Assembly (NCBI RefSeq): GCF_025717065.2
Contig: NZ_JAOVZO020000001.1
Span: forward strand, 248,001-312,000
Direction of reading: 5' to 3'
Source of the DNA: Tahibacter soli
GTDB taxonomy: Bacteria > Pseudomonadota > Gammaproteobacteria > Xanthomonadales > Rhodanobacteraceae
DNA length: 64,000 nucleotides
Part shown: piece after piece, positions 49,572 through 58,016 of the stretch
Layout of the letters: every line of letters begins with the position of its first letter
How positions within the stretch are numbered: position 1 is the stretch's first letter
Program-made: the position numbers and the translations under genes
The notes under the pieces: model-generated
What the model saw: only the letters and a program-made list of their open reading frames with translations
Database searches by the model: none
Told to the model about the DNA's origin: nothing

Positions 49572-50105
49572 TCATTGGCGTCGCTTCCCGCCCAGCGCCG
49601 CGCCGAGCTGGGCGAGTGCGCGGGTCAGGTGGTTTTCGACCGTCTTGGGCTGCAGCTTGAGCCGGTCGGCGATTTCCTTTTGCGTGTGGCCGTGCACGCG
49701 CGACAGCACGAGCACGTCGCGCGCGCGCGGCGTGAGCGTGGCGAGCGCGGCGTTGACGCGCGCGACCTCCTCGTGCACGGCGGCGATGTGGTCGGCGCCC
49801 GGCGCCGGACCCGGTTCGTCGGCCATCACGTCGGCCGCGTAGGCGTCGCTGACGATGCGGCGGCGCAGCTGGTCGCGCGCGAGGTTCGTCGCGACGTGGA
49901 ACAGAAACGCGCGCGGCTGCGCGATCGGCTCGCGCCGCGCCTGCGACAACAGGCGGATGCCGGCTTCCTGCGCGAGATCCTCGGCTTGCGCCGCGTCGCC
50001 GCACAGGCGGCGCAGGTAGGCCACGAGCTCGCCGAAGCACGAGGCGTACAGCTCGGCGATCGCGTCGCCGGCGGCGTCGGTGTGTTGCGGGGCGAACGAG
50101 CTCAT
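49572..50105 (-). CDS. ECF RNA polymerase sigma factor (FecI-type)
   Basis: This is a 177-residue sigma factor with only regions 2 and 4. Region 2: YASCFGELVAYLRRLCGDAAQAEDLAQEAGIRLL and FLFHVATNLARDQLRRR (landmarks AEDLAQEA and NLARDQLR). Region 4: LTPRARDVLVLSRVHGHTQKEIADRLKLQPKTVENHL (landmarks LTPRARDV and KTVENHLTRAL). With the FecR and STN-receptor genes downstream it forms a cell-surface signalling system that switches on genes when the receptor is loaded. It lies 67 bases after the tonB stop. Confidence 0.93.
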   Translation of the reverse strand: MSSFAPQHTDAAGDAIAELYASCFGELVAYLRRLCGDAAQAEDLAQEAGIRLLSQARREPIAQPRAFLFHVATNLARDQLRRRIVSDAYAADVMADEPGPAPGADHIAAVHEEVARVNAALATLTPRARDVLVLSRVHGHTQKEIADRLKLQPKTVENHLTRALAQLGAALGGKRRQ

Positions 50106-50172
50106 GCGTGCGCGGCGCCGTTGCCGCGGCGATGCCGCCCGGGCCGCGCCTGCGTATCGACGGGCGCGGGCA

Positions 50173-50955
50173 TCAAATGCTCAGTCGGTAGACGATCGGC
50201 AGGTGCAGCTCGAGTTCGGCCGCCTCGCCGGTGTCGAACGTCGCCGCCGGTACCGGAGAGGCGCGGCGCAGGAGTTCGAGCGCGGCCTGGTCGAGCACGG
50301 CGTGGCCCGAGCTTTGCGCGACGCGCTGCTGGACGAGACGCCCGTCGGGCAGCAGCACGACGACGATTTCGACGGTGCCTTCCAGCCGCGCGCGGCGCGC
50401 GGAGGGCGGGTAGCGGCGATACTGCGAGAGCCACGCGAGAATGCGCACGCTCGCGCGGTCGGCGGCGCTCGTGGTCGAGACCACCGCATCGGGACCTTCG
50501 ACGATCGATTCGGGGACCGCGGGCGCGGACAGTGGCTGGGCCGACGGCATCAGCGGCAACGGTTCGGGCAGCGTCGCGGTGGCGGCGACCGGTGCGGGTT
50601 GCGGCGCCGGCCTGCGCGATGCCGCGATGCGCGGCTTCGGTTGCGGCAGCGGCGGCGGTTCGACCGGCGCGGCCTGTGCGGTGTCGGCGCTGCCGTCGTT
50701 GTCGCCGGCGCGCAGTTCCACCTGCAGCGGCGGTTTTTCGAGGCCCGGCACGAACGTCGGCGCCCATTGCCACAGCGCGACGGCGGCGGCGACGTGCAGT
50801 GCGAACGACAGTCCGAACGCGAGCGCCGGGCGCAGTTCGCGCCGCGCCGCATCGAAGCGCACGGGCGCGCCGGGCTCGGCCGGTCGCACGCAAACGCTCG
50901 GTTCCGACCAGTCGGATCGGGCGGCGGACAGGATGGCGTCGGACGTGCTCAGCAT
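50173..50955 (-). CDS. TonB-family energy transducer
   Basis: This is a 260-residue protein. The single N-terminal membrane segment is at about 46-66 (LAFGLSFALHVAAAVALW, with the TonB-type SxxxH pattern). A Pro/Ala-rich spacer follows (about 90-150: PVEPPPLPQPKPRIA). The C-terminal domain is at about 170-260 (YRRYPPSARRARLEGTVEIVVVL, landmark YPPSARRARLEG; ALELLRRASPVP). It couples proton motive force to outer-membrane receptors and is encoded at the head of the sigma-FecR-receptor genes. ExbB/ExbD are not nearby and must be supplied from elsewhere. Confidence 0.92.
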   Translation of the reverse strand: MLSTSDAILSAARSDWSEPSVCVRPAEPGAPVRFDAARRELRPALAFGLSFALHVAAAVALWQWAPTFVPGLEKPPLQVELRAGDNDGSADTAQAAPVEPPPLPQPKPRIAASRRPAPQPAPVAATATLPEPLPLMPSAQPLSAPAVPESIVEGPDAVVSTTSAADRASVRILAWLSQYRRYPPSARRARLEGTVEIVVVLLPDGRLVQQRVAQSSGHAVLDQAALELLRRASPVPAATFDTGEAAELELHLPIVYRLSI

Positions 50956-51306
50956 CGCGGACGGTTGATTCAGTTTCGGCTACGGCCGGCGGATATTAGC
51001 CATAAGCGATGGGAAAAAGCATGTAGTGCAGAAATCGTTCAAAATTTGCGCGGGACCGCGGAGGCTGCCGGACGGCTCGGGCGCGCGATGAATCCGCGCG
51101 CCGACGATGCGCGTTGGGGGGATCGCGAGCCCCGCGCGTCCCAACGATGTCGACGTAAACGCGCCCTGGGAAGGTCAGAGCAAGCAGCAAGGTCGAATTT
51201 CGCGTTAGGCGCGCGAAATCCCACAAGAACCATTGCCTTGCTCCGACCGCTTCCAACCGTCGGCCCACGACTACAGAAACACGCTGTACGACTTGAAGGA
51301 ATGACG
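50956..51306. other. Divergent regulatory region (tonB versus secreted protein)
   Basis: No gene is supported in these 351 bases. On the minus strand TAATAT near 50995 is a candidate -10 for tonB. Toward the + strand a nested inverted repeat occupies 51173-51248 (see separate entry). The sequence around 51000-51070 is relatively A/T rich, as expected for a promoter region. Confidence 0.4.
51173..51248 (+). repeat. Nested imperfect inverted repeat in the leader of the 51307 gene
   Basis: The outer arms GGTCAGAGCAAG (51173-51184) and CTTGCTCCGACC (51237-51248) match at 11 of 12 positions. The inner arms ATTTCGCG (51197-51204) and CGCGAAAT (51212-51219) are perfect. It ends 58 bases before the start codon, so it would be a two-storey stem in the leader RNA if transcription starts upstream. 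Confidence 0.55.
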
Positions 51307-52869
51307 ATGAGCCCGATCCACCCGTACCGACGTGCGCTGCGCACCTGCCTGGGCGCCCTCGCGCTCGCGCTGGTCGCAACGACCGCGGACGCCGTGCGGC
51401 TGAATCCCGACGGCACCGGCCAGGTTCTGCTGTTTCCGTACTACACCACGCGCGCCGGCAACCAGACGATCTTCACGCTGGTCAACCACACCACGCGCAC
51501 CAAGGCGCTCAACGTGCGCCTGAGCGAGGCGCGCAACGGCCGCGCGACGCTCAACTTCAACGTCTACCTCGGCCCGCGCGACACCTGGACCGGCGTGCTG
51601 TTCTCGATCGACGAAACGCGTCCGGCGAACCTCATCGCGACCGATCCGTCGTGCACGTATCCGGCGCTCGTCGACGAAATGCTGATCGACGGCCGCGGTT
51701 ATTCGCCGCTGCTCGAGTACGAATACACCGGCGCGAACGACGATGCCGGCCCGGACGACTACGACCGCATCAGCGAAGGCACGATCACGGTCATCGAAAC
51801 GGGCAATTTCGTGCCGGGCTCGGATCTCGCCAAGGCCGTGGCGCCGACCGGCACGAACGGCGCGCCGGCCAACTGCGACGTGATCCGCGCGGCCTGGACC
51901 GGCGGCGCGTGGACGACCAATCCCGGCGCCGACCTTACCAACCCGACCGGCGGCATCAGCGGCGAGGCGATGGTGCTCAACGTCGGCGTCGGCACGGTGA
52001 TGGGTTTCAACGCGACCGCGCTCGACGATTTTCGCGTCGACCCGGCCGACCTGCCGGCCGGCAGCCGCGCGTCGGTCGTCTCGCACGCGCATCCGAACCG
52101 CTTCCGGCCGACGCTGGCCGACGCGCTGAGCGATCCGGTCGCCGCGGTCGCGAAAGCGACGGTCGATCTGCAGTACCGCCGCATGGAGCTCGAATATCCG
52201 GCGACGCGCGCGATCGACGCGGTCAGCGCCGTGCTGATGTCGAGCACGATTTCGACGAATTATTCGGCCGACCGCGTCGCCGGCGCGACGACCGAGTGGG
52301 TCATCGCGTTTCCGACGAAACCGTTCTACACCGACGAGGCGATCGTCGGCACGACCGCGCTCGCGCCGTTCGGCGGCGTGTATCCGCGCGCCGGCGACGA
52401 AGCCGCGTCCGTCGTGTCGGCGGGATACACCTTGTACGACCGCACCGGCCGCAGCGTGCCGACGTCGAACGGCACGTCGCCGCGACTGGCGCTGGGCTAC
52501 GTCGCGCAGGTCGTCGCGGTCGCGCCGCGCGACGAAGGCTCGCTGCCCGCGCTGCCGCATCCGCTGGCATCGGTGCTGCAGCCGCGCCTGCAGCCGATTC
52601 CGTCGACGCGCCGGCACGACGGCGGCACGATCGACGTCAATCTCGTCAACGCCGGCGAGCTCAATCGCGCGCTGCGTCCGTCGACCGAAGGCACTGTGAT
52701 GTACGGCCTGCCGGCGATCGGTTTCGCCGCGGTCAACTACATCAACCGCAATACCGGCGTGTCGTCGGCGGCGAACTACAGCGTCGCCAAGCCGCAGCGG
52801 CGCGCGCAGGACTGCCGTCGAAATCTTTTGAACTGCGACGTGCCGTCCGGGAATAACGGAGGACCGTAA
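51307..52869 (+). CDS. Secreted protein of unknown function
   Basis: This is a 520-residue precursor. Signal peptide at 1-27 (TTADA). The mature protein begins RLNPDGTGQVLLFPYYTTRAGNQTIFT (landmark DGTGQVLLFPYYT), a pattern I recall from hypothetical surface proteins in several proteobacteria. It is beta-rich, has no membrane segment, and ends with QDCRRNLLNCDVP. Other Cys pairs are DPSCTYP and NCDVI. The ATG at 51307 has AAGGA at good distance; an ATG two codons earlier is too close to it. It is divergent from tonB and monocistronic. I cannot propose a function. Confidence 0.82.
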   Translation: MSPIHPYRRALRTCLGALALALVATTADAVRLNPDGTGQVLLFPYYTTRAGNQTIFTLVNHTTRTKALNVRLSEARNGRATLNFNVYLGPRDTWTGVLFSIDETRPANLIATDPSCTYPALVDEMLIDGRGYSPLLEYEYTGANDDAGPDDYDRISEGTITVIETGNFVPGSDLAKAVAPTGTNGAPANCDVIRAAWTGGAWTTNPGADLTNPTGGISGEAMVLNVGVGTVMGFNATALDDFRVDPADLPAGSRASVVSHAHPNRFRPTLADALSDPVAAVAKATVDLQYRRMELEYPATRAIDAVSAVLMSSTISTNYSADRVAGATTEWVIAFPTKPFYTDEAIVGTTALAPFGGVYPRAGDEAASVVSAGYTLYDRTGRSVPTSNGTSPRLALGYVAQVVAVAPRDEGSLPALPHPLASVLQPRLQPIPSTRRHDGGTIDVNLVNAGELNRALRPSTEGTVMYGLPAIGFAAVNYINRNTGVSSAANYSVAKPQRRAQDCRRNLLNCDVPSGNNGGP

Positions 52870-53218
52870 CACGTACGACGGGCGGTGGACGGACCCATCG
52901 CCCGGAACCATCCGATCGGGACGAGGCAGGACGCCACGCGCTCGATCCTCAAGACAGGCCGCCGGACGCGGCCGGAACGCAGTTCAGGGAGGAGCCGCGG
53001 ACATGCAAAGGAAGGCCCGGATCGGCGCGTGAAAACGCGCCGGCGCGAGAAGGGGGGATCCCGCTTGCGCAGCAGCGGCACACCGAACCGACTCTTGAAC
53101 GGATTCGCCTGATCCACGGAAGGATTTTCTTTCGCTACCGAGCTGTTTGCTTCCCCGGCCTTCAAAGAGGCCGGTCGGTGGCTCTTTGCCCCAGATTTCC
53201 ACAGGGAGAGGATGCGCA
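52870..53218 (+). other. Intergenic region, no supported gene
   Basis: This 349-base stretch between the secreted protein and the small protein holds several short open frames without family features or ribosome-binding sites. A short hairpin CCGGCC-TTCAAAGA-GGCCGG at 53155-53174, 45 bases before the next start, is the only structure I see. Confidence 0.4.
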
Positions 53219-53479
53219 ATGTATTCGATGTCCACGATGCAACATCCCGTACGCCCCGTCCGGCGCACGATTCTGCGCCGCGTTGTCGCCTATCGTCGCC
53301 TGGGCTATCGCGTCGTCGTCGAGCAAGGCATGGATACGCCGCTGCACTGGAAAATCTACCGCCCGTGGCTGCGGACGATCTCGGTTTCCGGTATCGCCCC
53401 GACGCGCGACGAGGCGATCGCGGCCGCGAACGCCTGGATCCGCGCCGACGTCGAAGGCGCGCGTCCGCGCCTGAGCTGA
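53219..53479 (+). CDS. Small basic protein, unknown function
   Basis: This is an 86-residue protein, with GGGAGAGG eight bases before the start supporting translation. It shows RTILRRVVAYRRLGYRVVVEQGMDTPLHWKIYRPW (landmarks VVAYRRLGYRVVVEQ and LHWKIYRPW) and a C-terminal helix RDEAIAAANAWI. The HWKIYRPW followed by a DEAI.AA.AWI helix looks like a small alpha/beta fold that packs a single helix on a sheet. Other Met codons in the first six residues are alternative starts. No signal peptide. Orphan gene; function unknown. Confidence 0.65.
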   Translation: MYSMSTMQHPVRPVRRTILRRVVAYRRLGYRVVVEQGMDTPLHWKIYRPWLRTISVSGIAPTRDEAIAAANAWIRADVEGARPRLS

Positions 53480-53808
53480 TCGTTCCTGTCTCTTCGTGCC
53501 GGAGCGCGATGCGCTTCGGCGCGCAGGCTCCACCCGCTCGCCGCGCGCGAGCGATCTTTGCCCCCGAACCGGCGGCGCGCGGAACGACGATGCGCCGCGA
53601 AGTCATGGACGACTTGAAGACCGACGGCTCGCGGATCGGACCATCCGCGAGCCGTGCGCGCGCCCGTCCGCCGACACGGCGGACCGCTCGACGGGGAGTC
53701 GCGCGCCGCCGGTTCATTCCTTGGCTCTTTAGTGTCGCGAAAAAAAGCCCGGCGATCCGCGAGGATCGCCGGGCTTCGTTTTGCGCGGTCAGTCTCGACC
53801 GTCCGGTT
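53480..53808. other. Intergenic region ending in a terminator
   Basis: This 329-base stretch separates convergent genes. I see no supported gene. Its right end carries the strong hairpin described separately at 53739-53776. Confidence 0.4.
53739..53776 (-). terminator. Intrinsic terminator of the 53809 gene
   Basis: AAGCCCGGCGATCC-GCGA-GGATCGCCGGGCTT (53745-53776) is a perfect 14 bp hairpin. On the minus strand seven T (53740-53746) follow. The + side reads CGTTTTG, so it may also work weakly toward the right. Confidence 0.85.
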
Positions 53809-56724
53809 TTACTGGCAGACGTCGATCTTGACGTTGTCGATCACCATGCCGTTCGGCGCGGCTGCCGCGGTGTTGCTGTCGGTCGTCGCGCGGAAGCGCA
53901 GCTGCAGCGTCTGGCCGGCGAAATCGTCGAGGTCGACGATCGAGCGCTTGGCCGCCGTGCCCGTGCTGGCCTGGCGGCACCATGCCTGACGGCCGGCCAG
54001 CGGCGCGCCGGCTTCGATCGTGCCGTTGTACGCGTCGGTGAAGAAGCGGCTCGCGGCCAGGTGGTCGAACGCGCCGGCATTGAGCTTGGCTTCGAGCGAT
54101 GCGGCATCCCAGCAGCCGGTCGTGCCTTCGATTTCGAAGCTGTGGTACGTGTCGAACGACAGGATCACGGCCTGCGCGGCCGGAATCGCGATGCTCGGCG
54201 ACAGGACCGAGCGATCGCTCGTGACGGTGTTGTTCGGCACGCGCCAGACGTTGCCGGTGAAGCCGGTCGTGCCGGCCAGCGGCGTCGTGTTCGTCCAAGC
54301 CGTGCCGCCCGCATCGCCCGGAGCGCCGGCGGTCCACGCCGGTTCGGCGCCGCCGTCGAACGCGTACGTCGCGACATTGGTCAGCGTCGTGCCGGCCGGG
54401 CAGGTGCCCGGAACGCCGGTCGTGAACGAGAACACCGACGAGGCCGCGCCGTCGCCGCAATAGTTCTGCGGCGTGACGCGCCAGAAGTACTGCGTGCTCG
54501 ACGCGAGCGTCGTGTCGACGCCCCAGCTCGTGCCCGTCACGACGGTGGTCGCCACGATGTTCGCGAACGCGTTGTCGGTCGCGACCTCGACGCGATACGT
54601 CAGCGCGCCGGCGACGGCCCCCCACGTCAGCGTCGGGCGCACCTTCACGCCGGTCGCGGCGTTGGCCGGCGCGGTCAGCGTCGGGGCCGTGGCCGCGGTC
54701 GCCGAGATGCCGAGTTCGAGCGCGACGGCGCTCGTCTGCGAACCGCCGGTGCCGGTGACGTTGATCGTGTATTCGCCGGTCGCGGCGCCGTGGCCGCCGG
54801 TCAGGGTCAGCGTGCTGCCGCCTGGCGTCGAGGGCAGCGGATTGACCGAGAACGTCGGCGTCGTACCGGCCGGCTGGCCGGCAGCCGACAGCGTGACCGC
54901 CGCGTTGAAGCCGCCCACCGTGCCGGCGAGCAGGTTCCACGACGGATCGGCGCCCGGCGTCGCGCCGCACACTTCAAGACGCGGCGCCGATTCCGACACC
55001 AGCTTGAGCGCCGGCAGGCCGCACTCGGCGAACTTGAAGCTGCAGATGCGCGTGGACCACTGGTTCGTGCTGGTCGTCGGATAGAACTCGCCGGTGAACC
55101 AGAACGTGCATTCGTCGGCCGGGTCGACGCTCATCGACGTGTAGTCGCCCCAGCGGCCGCGACCGCTGAACGAACCGGTCTGCGAGCCGGTCGTCGCCGG
55201 CGTGCACGCCTGTTCGTCGCGCAGCGTGCCGTCCGGATCGGACAGCGCGCGGCCGTTGATCATCAGGCGCGGATTGATGGTCGCGCTCGACACGTTGTAG
55301 CCGACGCCGATGTTGCCGCCCTGGTCGATGGCGATGCCGCCCATCCAGCGCGTATTGGTGTCGGGCGCGTACGTGCCTTCGTCGACGATCTGCTTGTTCA
55401 GCGCGAACGTGGTCGGGGTCGTCTCGAAGCCGTTGGCGAAGATCCCGTCGAAGCGCTGGCCCGGCTGCGACAGGTCGAAATGCGTCCAGCGGATCGCGCC
55501 CTGGCCTGCGGGGCCGGTCACGCCGTGGTTGACGACCATCGACAGGCGCGTGGGCGAACCGGGCGGGAACGCGCGGCTCGAGGCGCGATACATGATGTGC
55601 GTGCCGAACGCGTCGAGCGGCACCGACGAGCCGAGCTGCGGCACGGCGGTGAAGTTCGGCACGAACGGCGTCTTCGCCGCGACGCGCTGCGGCTGCGCGC
55701 TGATCGTGGCGTTGGCCGGTGTCGTCCAGTCGAGGCACATGTCCCAGAACAGGTATTCGGCCGCGCTCGAGTCGAAGTGGACGAAGGTCGGGCAGCTGCC
55801 GGCCTTGGCGTGCAGCGTACCGTCCAGATGCGCCGGTTCCGCGCCGTAGGCGTCAAAGCCGGCGAAGCGCACCATCGCGACCTGCGCCGCGGGCGCGCCC
55901 GCGAGCATCTTGTCGCGGTCGAGCGCGATGTACGCCGCGCCGAGGAACGCTTGCGTCGAGTTGTTGAATTCGTGCGTGACGAGGAGATAGGCGTTCTGCC
56001 GGGCCGATTCGTCGGTCCACACGCCCATGTGCGGGTAGTCGCCGAACACCATCACCGGCGCGGTCGGCCACTTGAATTCGTAGCGGTAGTACGTGCCGAG
56101 CGGATCGCTCGTGGTCGACACCGCGACGCACTGGCTCGAGTTGGCGCCGGTCGTGAACTGGCTCATGACCCAGCGCTGCGCGCGGTCGTCCCAGACGGCC
56201 AGCGGGTCGCCGGAGTTCGTGGTCTGGCACTTGCCGCCGAAGCCGGCGAAGAACGAGTTGCCGGCCGTCGGGCCGTTCAGGCGCGCACCGGTCGTCTTGT
56301 CGAAGATCGCCCAGCTCGTATTGATCCACTGGATGAAATGCGTCGGGCTGACGTCGCCGTTCGTATCGGGCGGTACGCCGCCGCCGCCGACCGAGAGCGA
56401 CAGGCCGTTCGCGGCGAGGATCGTGCTCGGCGCCGGCGTGCCGGTCGGGCCGGTCTGCGCCTGACGCGTCGACAGGCCGCGCAGGAACTCGCTGATCGCG
56501 GACGAGCGCGGCTTGATGAACTGGTTCGGCACGACATAGACGTCTTCGCCGTCGCCGACCGGTGCCGGCGGCGGGAACGTCTGGAGGATGTCGCGCATCG
56601 GCGGCGAAACGTCGGAGTGTGCGGCATGGCCGACCACGACGCCTTCGGCGGACCACGCGTCGGTCGCGGCGAGCGCAACCACGCCCGCGAACGCCGCCTT
56701 GGCCATGCGGTGATGTCTGTACAT
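53809..56724 (-). CDS. Large secreted multidomain protein with Fn3-like and jelly-roll-like C-terminal domains
   Basis: This is a 971-residue precursor. Signal peptide at 1-25 (DAWSAE). Residues 30-600 form a large beta-propeller-like domain (NGDVSPTHFIQWINTSWAIFDK cut to DVSPTHFIQWIN; WDDRAQRWVMSQF; GDYPHMGVWTDE). An Ig-like domain follows at about 610-710. An Fn3-like domain spans 715-800 (TLTWGAVAGALTYRVEVATD, landmark LTYRVEVATD). A C-terminal jelly-roll domain (about 805-971) ends GMVIDNVKIDVC, as in immune-inhibitor-A/MAM-type modules. The start MYRHHRMAK has GGGGG upstream. It is probably secreted; whether it is an enzyme or a binding protein cannot be told. Confidence 0.85.
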   Translation of the reverse strand: MYRHHRMAKAAFAGVVALAATDAWSAEGVVVGHAAHSDVSPPMRDILQTFPPPAPVGDGEDVYVVPNQFIKPRSSAISEFLRGLSTRQAQTGPTGTPAPSTILAANGLSLSVGGGGVPPDTNGDVSPTHFIQWINTSWAIFDKTTGARLNGPTAGNSFFAGFGGKCQTTNSGDPLAVWDDRAQRWVMSQFTTGANSSQCVAVSTTSDPLGTYYRYEFKWPTAPVMVFGDYPHMGVWTDESARQNAYLLVTHEFNNSTQAFLGAAYIALDRDKMLAGAPAAQVAMVRFAGFDAYGAEPAHLDGTLHAKAGSCPTFVHFDSSAAEYLFWDMCLDWTTPANATISAQPQRVAAKTPFVPNFTAVPQLGSSVPLDAFGTHIMYRASSRAFPPGSPTRLSMVVNHGVTGPAGQGAIRWTHFDLSQPGQRFDGIFANGFETTPTTFALNKQIVDEGTYAPDTNTRWMGGIAIDQGGNIGVGYNVSSATINPRLMINGRALSDPDGTLRDEQACTPATTGSQTGSFSGRGRWGDYTSMSVDPADECTFWFTGEFYPTTSTNQWSTRICSFKFAECGLPALKLVSESAPRLEVCGATPGADPSWNLLAGTVGGFNAAVTLSAAGQPAGTTPTFSVNPLPSTPGGSTLTLTGGHGAATGEYTINVTGTGGSQTSAVALELGISATAATAPTLTAPANAATGVKVRPTLTWGAVAGALTYRVEVATDNAFANIVATTVVTGTSWGVDTTLASSTQYFWRVTPQNYCGDGAASSVFSFTTGVPGTCPAGTTLTNVATYAFDGGAEPAWTAGAPGDAGGTAWTNTTPLAGTTGFTGNVWRVPNNTVTSDRSVLSPSIAIPAAQAVILSFDTYHSFEIEGTTGCWDAASLEAKLNAGAFDHLAASRFFTDAYNGTIEAGAPLAGRQAWCRQASTGTAAKRSIVDLDDFAGQTLQLRFRATTDSNTAAAAPNGMVIDNVKIDVCQ

Positions 56725-56838
56725 CTCAGGTACCCCCATCTAATAGGACTTCAGACTGATGCAATTCAGCCTTCGCGATGATGCCGCACTTCCGGGTATC
56801 TTGTCTCGAACGATTGTTCGGGCACGAACGCCCGGGGG

Positions 56839-57831
56839 TCATCGCGCCGTCGAAGCGGTCGCGGCGACCAGGCGCCGCCGGTGGTCGAGCAGGAATTCGC
56901 GCGTACCGGCCGGCAGCAGCGACAGCGACAGGGTCGCTTCGAGCGCGGCGAGCTCGCGCTCGGGCGCCTCGCGCCGCAGCGCCAGCAGCGATGCTTCCGC
57001 CAGCGCCGCGTTGTCCGACGCCACCCAGCGTTCGAGCACGCCCGGCGCGGTCACTTCGCGGCCGTTCTCCAGAATCGCGAACGCGAAGCGCACGAGGCTG
57101 GCGTAGCCGTCGGTCTGCTGCACGCGCGTCGGCGTTACCGCCAGCACGTGCTGCGCGATTTCGCGCCATTGCGGCTCGTCGAAACCGGCGAGCTTCTGGC
57201 TGGCCGCTTCGAGCAGGCGCGTACGCGCGGCGACATGGCCGCCCTGGCCGCGCGCGAAGGCACGCAGGCGCTCGCGCGCGGCGGCGTCCAGATGCTTCGT
57301 CAGCGACGGGCGCAGCACGATTTCGGCCGCGGCGAAGTTCTGGAACTGCGGGTCGCTCGCGTCGAGCAGCGCGATCAGCTCGGGCAGACGCTGCTTCTGC
57401 GCCTCCTCGCCCTTGCCGGGATTCCACGCCAGTATCTCGCGCGCTTTTTTCGTATCGCGCCACAGCGCCGGTTCCATGCCGGCCGACACGAGCAGCTGCG
57501 CGCCGAGGCGATTGACGATCAGGCGTTCGGCCTCGCGTCGATAGCGCGTGTAGGCGATCAGGTACGTATCTTTGTGATCGATGAGACCGGGCAGTTCGGC
57601 CGGCCCGGACACGTCGATGAGTTCGGGAATCTCGTCGTTGCCGCCGAGCTTTTCGACACGGCGGAACACGAGCCGGCCGGTCGGGCCGACCTCGACGAAC
57701 CGCACCGCGACGATGCTCGTCGTGGCCTCGCCGAAGATAGCGCTCGGCGGCTTGACCTTCGCCGCGAAGGCGGCGCCGCTCGCGCCGACGAGAAGGCCCA
57801 GGCAGGCGAGGGAACGCAGGATTCGGGACAT
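56839..57831 (-). CDS. Secreted helical-repeat protein, unknown function
   Basis: This is a 330-residue precursor. The signal peptide (about 1-23, AAFAAK) decides for the start MSRILRSLA over an in-frame ATG 15 codons upstream. The first third is beta (FGEATTSIVAVRFVEVGPTG, landmark SIVAVRFVEVG). The rest is alpha-helical with repeated Leu-rich helices reminiscent of HEAT-like repeats (LPELIALLDASDPQFQNFAAAEI, LAALEATLSLSLLPAG). No catalytic motif. It lies 114 bases upstream of the large secreted protein gene on the same strand and could be co-transcribed with it. Confidence 0.8.
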   Translation of the reverse strand: MSRILRSLACLGLLVGASGAAFAAKVKPPSAIFGEATTSIVAVRFVEVGPTGRLVFRRVEKLGGNDEIPELIDVSGPAELPGLIDHKDTYLIAYTRYRREAERLIVNRLGAQLLVSAGMEPALWRDTKKAREILAWNPGKGEEAQKQRLPELIALLDASDPQFQNFAAAEIVLRPSLTKHLDAAARERLRAFARGQGGHVAARTRLLEAASQKLAGFDEPQWREIAQHVLAVTPTRVQQTDGYASLVRFAFAILENGREVTAPGVLERWVASDNAALAEASLLALRREAPERELAALEATLSLSLLPAGTREFLLDHRRRLVAATASTAR

Positions 57832-57964
57832 GACTCGACTCGACGCAAGACTGAGGTCCGGCAGGATATCAGTCATCCATGCGACTGATAACGGTCAGTC
57901 TCAGGTGGCGGCCGAGCTGCGCTGCATGAAATCTCCCGGTACGAGGACGCGTCGCGCACAAACG

Positions 57965-57992
57965 CCGACGACCGCCGGAGGGCGGTCGTCGG
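57965..57992 (-). terminator. Hairpin after the beta-propeller gene
   Basis: A perfect 12 bp stem CCGACGACCGCC / GGCGGTCGTCGG has a GGAG loop, 24 bases beyond the 58017 stop on the minus strand. The following GCGTTTGTG is only a weak T tract. Confidence 0.55.
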
Positions 57993-58016
57993 GTGCTGTC
58001 GCGGCAACGCGAACCT

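Noticed and set aside
52885-53112. A 75-codon frame downstream of the 51307 gene
   Set aside because: It has very basic composition, no ribosome-binding site and no recognisable motif. Treated as non-coding.
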